From Amorphophallus konjac (lineage: Eukaryota; Streptophyta; Magnoliopsida; Alismatales; Araceae), in contig CM040117.1 of the NCBI GenBank assembly GCA_022559845.1, forward strand, positions 76,979,731-77,043,730: a stretch of 64,000 nt of DNA, written 5' to 3'. Shown one piece after another: positions 55,941 to 64,000 of this stretch. The number at the start of each line of letters is the position of its first letter. The stretch's first letter is position 1. The notes beneath the pieces were generated by a model, which was given only the letters and a program-made list of their open reading frames with translations, did not search any database and was not told where the DNA came from. The position numbers and the translations under genes are program-made.

Positions 55941-57231
55941 ATGGCAACTAAAGGTCCTATGGCCGAAGGACATTCTGTAAATAGGCCTCCCTTTTTCACT
56001 GGGACAAATTATCCTTACTAGAAAAATCGCATGCAAGTCTTCATTAGAGCCCAGGATCATGAAGTCTGGCGAGTGATCAGCAAGGGACCATTTGAGCTGC
56101 CTCCGGACGAAGATACATGGACTAAAGAACAGATCAGGCAATCAACTCTGAACTAGGGTGCCAAGCACATCATGTAGTGCTCCCTTCATCCAAGTGAATA
56201 CTCAAGGGTGTCAACTTGCGCCACTACAAAAGAAATGTGGGACCGTCTTGAGGTAATATATGAAGGGACACAGCAGGTACGTGCAACCAAAGCTAACATG
56301 TTGGTATCTGAATATGAGATGTTTAGAATGAAATCTGATGAGTCCATTTCAGACATGTACGCTAGGCTAACCGTGCTGACTAATGGCTTGACTGAGCTAG
56401 GTAAGACCTACTCTGAGCAGGAAATAGTAAGGAAGATTCTGAGATCACTAACTCCTATTTGGCATACAAATGCCACAGTGGTTGAAGAATCAAAAGAGTT
56501 AACTAACATCAAAGTAAAAGAACTCATAGGGTCCTTGATGACCTATGAGATGAATCTAAAGAACAAAGAGGCTGAGGTAAGTAAAAAGAAGCCTCTAGCT
56601 TTTAAAGCTGGACCAAGCTCCAAGGAGTTATCTGAAGATGAAGAGCCTTCAAGCAGCAACACTGAAGAAGATGAAGTTGCTCTATTGACAAGAAAGTTCA
56701 AAAGATTTCTAAGAAAGGAAGGTACATGCTTCACTAAGAAGAAGCCCCAGGTAAAAAGAGGTTTCAGGCCAAGACCTGAAAATGTTAAAAAGTCTGAAAA
56801 GCTTGTCTACTACTCTTGCAGGAAACCAGGACACATCAAGTCTGAGTGTCCAGAAGAAGCTAAGAAAGCTATGCCCAGGTGGAAGACAAAGAATAAGTAG
56901 GCTATGGTGTGCACTTGGAGTGATGAAGAAGAGGAAGAGACTGAAGACAACTCCTCCAGGGAAGAAAAAGATGATTTCTATCTAATGGCCAAAGGAAAAA
57001 AAGACAGTGAGGTGAGCTCTCCCTTTGAACATTTCTCTACTGATGATTGGGAAGAAGCTTACTTTGAATTGATGGATAAGTATGAAGTGTACAGAAAAGA
57101 AAACAAAACCTTAAAGAAGAAGGTTGACTCCTCTGGCCAAGATAAAACTCTAAATGAAAAGATAATTTCTCTAGAAACTGAAATTGAAGATCTCAGAAAA
57201 ATGAATGAAAATCTGGAAGAAGGAAGAAAAG
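55941..57231 (+). pseudogene. E6 gag with in-frame stops, truncated by E7
   Basis: Start at ATG 55941, first Met after the PBS in the frame that runs through 56208 and 56904. In-frame stops: TAG for Trp in NYPY-stop-KNRM, TAG for Trp in TLN-stop-GAKH, TAG for Gln shortly after, and TAG for Gln at about 56898 before AMVCTWSDE. UBN2-type gag to about residue 215. The zinc knuckle reads YYSCRKPGHIKSECPE, with the first Cys replaced by Tyr. Then acidic and coiled-coil sequence until the E7 insertion point. Confidence 0.88.
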
Positions 57232-58440
57232 TGTCACGCCCCGAGCGCGGAAGATACTCGGATATACGCGACGAGTTTATATCAATCATGTCAATCAGAG
57301 TAGTAGTGTATTCGACACCAAAACAGAGATGCGCAAAATAGAAAGATAACACAATCCTTTATTTCATAATGGATAGACTATTACAAATCTAATACTCTAT
57401 TCAAAAAAAAAAAAGGAAAAGTACATAGTTGACTCAAGAAAATAGGAAAAAGACTAGATGACACTTGGAGAAGTTCTATCTCTTTCACTCTTGACCATTC
57501 CCATCCGATTGACTTCCCTCGTCGTCGGAATTACCTGAAAAGTAGGGAACACACGGAGTGAGCGAACACTCAGTAGGAAATTATATCTCAAGCGCTTAGC
57601 AAGGGGTCTAAGTAATTACATTTTTCATGAATGTACTATAGCTATGCATGCTCGCATAAAATGACAAGATAGAGAAAGAATTTATCAATAAGACAGCAAG
57701 ATGAACTAGTCATGAGCTTTCAAGAAAAGATAACAGATATTCAACCAAGTACTTTTTAGCAAGTCATGTCAAGAACTTTGGCTATCATGTATCAAGCAAA
57801 CAAGTAATTACCCTTTTTTTTCGGGTCACGCAAGTCATGTCAAGTCAAGTACGAGTCAAGTACAAGATTTGTGTGGAATATCCAATCAAGCTAGTCATGC
57901 ACTCGGTATAATGCCAGATACCTTATCATTCAACTCCCATGGGCACAAGTACTTTCGGGTGCTCCTCCCAAGACCAGATCGGGCCCTATATGCGCAAGTA
58001 TTTATCATGTATTTTTGACATCCACTCTTGTATATATATGTAGCCAATATGGAATTTCAACATTTTAAGCTTGTAGACACGTATGATAACTTTGATAGAA
58101 TGGAGTCCAAAAATACGACATTGGACATAGATAGGCGATAACAACGGTACAATCACGATGAACGATGAAACTAGGTGGAATTAGGTTCCCTTAACTCGGG
58201 TACCATGACAAGTATGGACATTCTTTATATAGAATTGACGTCCACATGAACAGTATATCAAAGGTAAGATACCCTCATCCTTATCATAGAATTGAGGTTT
58301 TACAAGAACATCATTTAATGGCATGATAATCTCATCCCATTAGGAAATTCTTATGATATACACTTGGTATAACATAAGGGCCGGTATACCATGTTTCTTT
58401 AGAGTGACATGGCATTCAATAGTGTAATGGGTTTTTAGGG

Positions 58441-58540
58441 TACAACCAGCTCAGTCGGCCTTGAGGGAATCCAAGGCTCGAGGAGTCTTACGGAGGTCTC
58501 TATGACTAACTTGCTAGTCTAAAGGAACGGAATGTCCAAT
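58441..58540 (-). other. Shared leader block (copy in E7 LTR)
   Basis: TACAACC, GAGGGAATCCAAGGCTCG, GGAGTCTTACGGAGG, GCTAGTC and GGAATGTCC in the common order; the part between CGGAGG and CTAGTC has diverged. Confidence 0.7.
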
Positions 58541-58739
58541 GGAGAGCTTGTATATCAATGAGAATTGAGGGTGATCGATAAAACATCATGAAACGTGGGA
58601 CTATACTCACGGATTGGAATATAGTGCCAATGTAATATATATATGTATATATAATAAAAACCCTCGGTTACAGAAACAGGGAAGAAAACAGTTCTTATAG
58701 AAAATAACGACTTTAACTAAGTCATTAATCACATAATTA

Positions 58740-60020
58740 ACGCCTTCAGTAAGGGCGTTTATCTATTTTCCTTGTTTGCAAAATTTCAATATTTCAGTAT
58801 TTTACCAAAAACGCGCCTTGGTGAGGGGCGTTTCTTTACAAGTTGACGACGTATACAGTGGTCGTTCATTCTTTACTTCTATTTTTGCAGTATATATATA
58901 TTCAGAAATTTATCAAAAACACGCCCTAGACAGGGGCGTTACTGTTCAATTCACGCCCTGAACAGGGGCGTTAGTCAAGTGAGAGACGACCTGTACAGGG
59001 TCATGAATTCAAGAATCTTCAGATTTCAAGTATTATAATTTCCAGAAACAAGAGGCATGGTCATGACAGGAAAAATATCGGGATATGATCATGCACTGAT
59101 TTTAGAATCATGTTTAAGTGGATATTGGATAATTAACCTGGGTAACTATTAACAATTGAGAAAATTGACGTCCGTGTACAGGGCGTCAAATCTGGAATTG
59201 ACGACCTGGTCATGGTCGTTTCTTTCAAAGTAGCGCCCGTGTCTGGGTCGCGTATTAAGGTAGCGCCCTTGGAAAGGGCGTTTCTTTCCAATAATAGAAA
59301 CATTTAAAACTCGCGAAAACTATATGCATGAACTAATATATATAATTTAACATAGTTATTATGGTAATTTGGGCTACAGTGCTTGAGAAAACCTACCTTA
59401 ATAATAATAATCTGAAGATGAACGTGACAGGTTCTGAACTTCTACGAACTTAACAGCAACACCAAGCAAAGATGATGCAGATGAAGAGATCGTTTGATGA
59501 AGAATCCTTGTTCTTCACTGATCAACTTGCTGTAAGTCCTACAGAAAAAGAAACTGATATTAGTTTCTTCACCTTACACATCCAGACTAAAGGTAAAGAG
59601 AATAACTTTACCCGGATGAAGAACTCTTGTTCTTCAGAACATCAGGGCTTCTTAACCTATAAGGAGAGATGAAGAATCATTAATTCTTCATGCAACCGAA
59701 AGTAATGATAAAAAGAGATAAGAAGAACTGCTGTTCTTTACGTACCGTAGCAGCAACAGATCGACCAAATAGCTTTAGGGTTTGATAGTCAAGGGTTTTT
59801 ATAGGATTTCTAGAATCCTAATGGAGTTAGAGTTGCATTGGAAGTAACACTTCCATATTAGAGTTATTACTACATTCGAACTCTTTCTCATAGTTATCAA
59901 CTTACCCTGGATAAGTTCCTGGGTCGAACGGGAGACGAATTGAATTAACGACCTAGGTCAGGGCATCGAATTTAAATTGACGCCTTGTCAGGCGTCGTTA
60001 CTTGTTGAAACGCGTCCACT
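58740..60020. repeat. Array of GCGCC/GGGCGTT dyads in E7 LTR
   Basis: About twelve imperfect dyads of 20-24 bp, for example 58740-58760, 58811-58831, 58921-58941, 58953-58973, 59166-59188 and 59261-59282. Arms vary together (ACGCCC with GGGCGT, ACGACC with GGTCGT), so pairing is kept when the sequence changes. Confidence 0.75.
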
Positions 60021-60274
60021 CAAAGGGCGTTACGCTTTCTTGCCCTTTTTATTTATTTTGGTCGTTTGAAATTTGACGCCTTATTATTTGGGCGTCCTTT
60101 CTTTAATTCGCGCTTGGTTGAAGGTCGCTTATTTGTAAAGTCGCACCTTTTCTTGAGGCGTTATTTTCATTAGAGTTTAATTCTTTTCCATTTCAGATTT
60201 TTATCTTTTCTTTACTTAGTCTTTTATTCTATTTTGACTTATTTTATTCTTTTAAATTTATTAGGGTTGCTACA

Positions 60275-60293
60275 CCCTCCCCCACTTAAAAAG
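60275..60293 (-). other. E7 polypurine tract
   Basis: CCCTCCCCCACTTAAAAAG on the plus strand, directly beside the LTR; nearly the same in E2 (23060-23078). Confidence 0.85.
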
Positions 60294-60353
60294 AATTTGG
60301 TCCCCAAATTCATAGCATATATTTACATATGGAGAGCGTAGAGTTCATACCTT

Positions 60354-61847
60354 CTAAAATAACTCTGGAAATCGCTTCCTCATAGATTCCTCGGTCTCCC
60401 ATGTAGCTTCATGTTCTGAATTCTTATTCCATTGTACTTTTAGCATGGGAATAGCCTTATTCCTTAGGGTTCGTACTTCTCGATTTAGTATTCTTATGGG
60501 CTTCTGCTCGTATGTGAGATCTTTCCGGATTACTAGATTTCTATGCTCAATAATATGTGATGGATCATGCACATACTTCTTCAACATAGATATGTGGAAC
60601 ACATCGTGTACTTCAGACAGTTGAGGTGGCAATGCGATGCGATAAGCAACCTCGCCAACTCTTTATAGTATCTCAAAAGGTCCGATAATTCTTGGTGTAA
60701 GCTTGCCCTTAACACCAAATCTTCGTATTCCACGTCCAGGCGATATCTTGAGAAATACATGATCTCCAATTTGGAATTCAAGATCTCTTCTTCTTGTGTC
60801 AGCATAAGCCTTTTGTCTAGACTGAGCAACTTGCAGTCTTTCTTTGATCAATTGTATCTTCTCGGTAGTGTCCCTTACCATGTCTGGACCTAACAGTTGT
60901 TTCTCTCCAACTTCGTCCCAGCATAAGGGTGATCGACAACTCCTTCTGTATAAGGCTTCAAAAGGTGCCAGTTGTATACTTGCCTGGTAGCTATTATTGT
61001 ATGCAAATTCGACCAGAGGCAAGTGGTCATGCCAGTTTCCACCAAAATCAGTAATGCATGCTCTTAGCATATCCTCGACTACTTGATTGGTTCTCTCGGT
61101 CTGACCATCCGTTTGAGGATGAAAAGCTGTACTAAAGCTAAGTCTCGTCCCCAACGACTGTTGTAGTCCTTTCCAAAAATGAGAAGTAAAACGGGGATCT
61201 CTGTCAGACACGATTGAAACAGGAATACCATGTAATCTGACTATTTCCTTGATGTATAGTGCAGCTAAGACATCAACTGACCATCGACTCTTGATTTGTA
61301 AGAAATGCGCTGATTTAGTCAATCGGTCAATGATAACCCATATTCCATAATGTCATCTTTTTGATTTAGATAAACCCATGATGAAATCCATACCAATATC
61401 CTCCCACTTCCATTTAGGGATATCTAGAGGATGTAGTTTTCCAGCAGGCTTTTGGTGTTCCGCCTTGACTTGTTGGCATGTGAGACAGCGTGATACGTAG
61501 TCCGCTATTTCTCTTTTCATGTTGGGCCACCAAAAATTTCTTTTTACATCTTGGTGCATTTTGGTAGATCCAGGATGAATTGTATAAGCTTCATCTAAGA
61601 CCTTCTTCTTCAATTCTGGGCAGTCCGGTATACAAGTTCTATTCTTGAACATTAATCTTCCATCAGAAGCTAATTGGAAATCCGATTGTCCTTCTAATCT
61701 GCCCTTGATTTCTACTAATGTAGGATCATCATTCTGAAGTGCTTGTATTTCAGGCAATAAATCTGACTGTATGCTTACATGAGATAATGTGACACATCTA
61801 GGGTCCGTGTCCATGCTTATATTGAGTTCAGAGAATTGTTCCAGCAA
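60354..61847 (-). pseudogene. E7 integrase and chromodomain
   Basis: In frame with the upstream pol. Zinc finger HPGSTKMHQDVKRNFWWPNM...CLTCQQVKAEHQ, the D of MDFIMGLS, the D of VSDRDPRFTSHFWKGL, the E of HPQTDGQTERTNQ, then an SH3-like end and a chromodomain-type C-terminus (RILNREVRTLRNKAIPMLKV; ATWETEESMRKRFPELF). TGA at about 61351 (Arg codon expected) and TAA at about 60661 interrupt it; otherwise complete. Chromodomains of Tekay elements are thought to direct integration to heterochromatin. Confidence 0.92.
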
Positions 61848-61850
61848 CTT

Positions 61851-64000
61851 CTATTCTTGAATCATACAATTGGCTAACAGTGCTCTCGATTTTCGACTAA
61901 GGGCATCTGCTACATGATTACCCTTTCCGGGATGATATTGTATATTGAAGTCGAAGTCCTTGAGATATTCCAGCCATCGTCTTTGCCTCATATTTAGTTC
62001 CTTCTGTGAGAAAAGATATTTGAGACTCTTGTGATCGGAGTATACAGTAAACTGTACTCCATAAAGATAATGTCTCCATATTTTGAGTGCAAATACTACC
62101 GCGGTCAATTCTAAGTCATGGACGGGGTAGTTCTCTTCATGCTTCTTTAATTGACGAGAAGAGTAGGCTATAACCTTCCCTTGTTGCATTAGAACACACC
62201 CGAGGTCAATGCCAGAAGCATCAGTGTATACCTCGAACTTTTCTCCTTCAATTGGCAATGCTAAGATAGGAGATGTAGTAAGATGATCCTTGAGAGTTTG
62301 AAAACTTCCTTCACAATCTTCACTCCATTCATAACGGATCTCCTTGCGAGTTAACCTCGTAAGGGGCACGGCGATCTTAGAGAAATCCTTGATGAATCGC
62401 CTGTAATAGCCGGCAAGACCTAAGAAACTTCGGATCTCGCTAGCATTGGTCGGTCTTTCCCAGTTCCTTACAGCTTCAACCTTTGATGGGTCTACAGACA
62501 AGCCATCCTTTGATATAACATGTCCGAGAAAAGTCACTTCTTCAAGCCAGAATTCACACTTGCTAAGTTTTGCATATAATTGGTTTGTCCTCAATATTTG
62601 TAATGCAATCCTCAAATGTTCCTCATGCTCTTCCTTGGTCTTGGAATAAATCAATATATCATCAATAAAGACCACCACGAATTGATCCAAATAAGGCCTG
62701 AATATACTATTCATTAACTGCATAAAGACAGCAGGGGCATTCGTTAGACCGAAAGGCATAACAACAAATTCATAATGGCCATACCTGCTTCTGAATGCGG
62801 TTTTATGAATATCCTCATCCTTGATTCTTAGTTGGTGATATCCTGACCTAAGATCAATTTTGAAAAAGTACTTGGATCCTGAAATTTGATCAAACAATTC
62901 ATCGATTCTCGGTAGTGGATACTTGTTCTTGATAGTGAGATGATTCAACTGTCGATAGTCGATGCATAACCTCATGGATCCGTCTTTCTTCTTTACAAAT
63001 AATACAGGCGCTCCCCACGGGGAAGTAATTGGTCTAATGAATCCTTTCTTAATGAGTTCCATCAATTGCTCTTTTAACTCCTTGAGTTCAGCAGGTGACA
63101 TCCTATAAGGTGCCTTTGAAATCGGACCAGCACCAGGGACTAAGTCAATGGTGAAGGCCACTTCTCTTTGCGGGGGTAATCTCGGCAAATCTTCCAGAAA
63201 TACGTCCGAAAATTCTTGTACCACTGGAATGTCTTCTAGCTTAGCTTCCTTAGCTTCTTTAACTGTGACAAAGGCAAGGAAAGATGCACATCCTTTCCTA
63301 ATGAGCTTGCTAGCTCGGAGAGCTGAAATAAGAGGGGATCTGCTCTGACCCTTGGGGCTAGTCAAGATTAGTTCTGGAAATTCCTTGAATGTAACCTTAC
63401 TATTGCGGCAATCAACCGTTGCCTGATACTTGGATAACCAATCTGCCCCTAGTATAACATCATACTCTTTCAGATCTAAACATATGAGATCAATAGGGAG
63501 ATTTCTACCCTGAACCAATACTTCACAGTTTTGGTAATGATGTGTAATATCAGTCTCATCATCCAGAGGAGTAGACAAAACTAACTTTATCCATTCCGGT
63601 TCTAGGGGTAATGGGTCAGCAAACTTCTTAGAAACAATAGAATGCGATGCACCAGTATCAATTAAGACATATGCATTCTTGGAACAAACTTTCAATGTAC
63701 CTTCCACTAAGCCGCCTTCTTCTTCTTGCTCGGTCTCCTTGATTGCATGAAGACGAGCATTCTTGGTTACCGGGTGTTTCCCGACATCGGCTTGATCGTT
63801 AAGTAATGGGCAATCGGGAATCCGATGCTCACGACTCCCACAACGGAGACATGCTCCTAGTTTCCTCCAGCATTCTTCTGCTCTATGACCCGCTTTATCA
63901 CAATGTTTGCACACTGTATTTGGAGAGGTAGTGGTGATAGAGAAGGGCTTGGTCTTCTTGAACTTTTGGTCTTGCGAGGAAATACCTCCATTGCTAGGCC
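61851..64000 (-). pseudogene. E7 gag end, protease, reverse transcriptase and RNase H
   Basis: Open from the window edge to a TAG at about 61851, where Gln would fit. Two zinc-knuckle-like motifs ([28 protein letters not shown]), protease [16 protein letters not shown] with [19 protein letters not shown] and intact FIDDILIYS, RNase H with [18 protein letters not shown] and [16 protein letters not shown]. All catalytic residues I can check are present. Gag continues beyond 64000. Apart from the three stops (here and in the integrase) this is the best preserved pol in the window. Confidence 0.93.

Larger units (their letters stand above)
54087..57231 (+). mobile_element. E6: second Ty1/copia element, 5' part only
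   Basis: 5' LTR, PBS and gag, then broken by E7 at 57232; the remainder should resume beyond 64000. TAAGG at 54082-54086 is the expected left target duplication. Its gag is close to that of E4 (EMWDRLEVIYEGTQQVRATK against EMWDKLEVIYEGTSQVRETK), so both are SIRE-like, but the LTRs share only general layout. Confidence 0.85.
57232..60274 (-). repeat. E7 3' LTR (3043 bp)
   Basis: Plus strand TGTCACGCCCCGAG to GTTGCTACA. TATA on the minus strand at 59796-59803. Shared leader block at 58441-58540. A dyad array of ACGCCC...GGGCGTT and GACGACC...GGTCGTT type at 58740-60020. Confidence 0.88.
57232..64000 (-). mobile_element. E7: Ty3 Tekay/Del chromovirus, 3' half
   Basis: 3' LTR at 57232-60274, polypurine tract, chromodomain, integrase, RNase H, RT, protease and zinc knuckle read right to left; it runs off the right edge. 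The whole coding part seen is one frame with only three stops, so it is relatively young. AAAAG at 57227-57231 is the probable left target duplication. Confidence 0.92.

Overview
The window is a nest of plant LTR retrotransposons on both strands; I found no host gene, rRNA, tRNA or CRISPR array. The lineages seen (Ty3 Tat with two RNase H domains, Ty3 Tekay/Del chromovirus, SIRE-type Ty1/copia) mark it as flowering-plant nuclear DNA, probably heterochromatin of a large genome. I cannot name the species. Almost every coding region is broken. Many in-frame stops are TAG where the family has Gln (CAG), or TGA/TAG where it has Arg or Trp, which fits deamination of methylated cytosine.

Layout. (1) 1-15946, minus strand: E1, a Tat element. 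Its 5' LTR is at 14160-15946, with gag, protease, G-patch/RT, two RNase H domains and integrase read right to left. Beyond pol lie a 3' noncoding block and an antisense (plus-strand) DUF7745/plant-mobile-domain gene with its own TATA box and leader intron. The 3' LTR is not in the window. (2) 15947-16310: GC-rich sequence of unknown origin. (3) 16311-25357 and 53941-54086, minus strand: E2, an old Tekay-like element keeping LTR, gag remnant, PBS and LTR, with pol lost; one LTR is split by a non-coding element at about 18.6-22.3 kb. (4) 25358-53935, plus strand: E4, a SIRE-like copia element inserted in the E2 LTR with TSD TTAGA. E4 is itself interrupted three times: by a 3.3-kb Tekay-type solo LTR in gag (27861-31165), by E3, a complete 12.3-kb non-autonomous Tat element (37155-49410, TSD GTACT), and by a 1.97-kb PBS/PPT-only mini element in its 3' LTR (51150-53114, TSD AAGCT). 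(5) 54087-57231, plus strand: E6, a second copia element, also inserted in the E2 LTR. (6) 57232-64000, minus strand: E7, a young Tekay element inserted in E6 gag and running off the right edge.

Relative age follows the nesting and LTR divergence counted by eye: E4 LTRs about 5%, mini element about 5%, E3 about 1.7%.

The two observations most worth testing are non-coding. First, a block of about 100 nt lies in the transcribed leader of both Tat and Tekay elements, in the same orientation, although it falls in the 5' UTR of one clade and in the LTR of the other. Second, every LTR family here carries its own array of short imperfect dyads.
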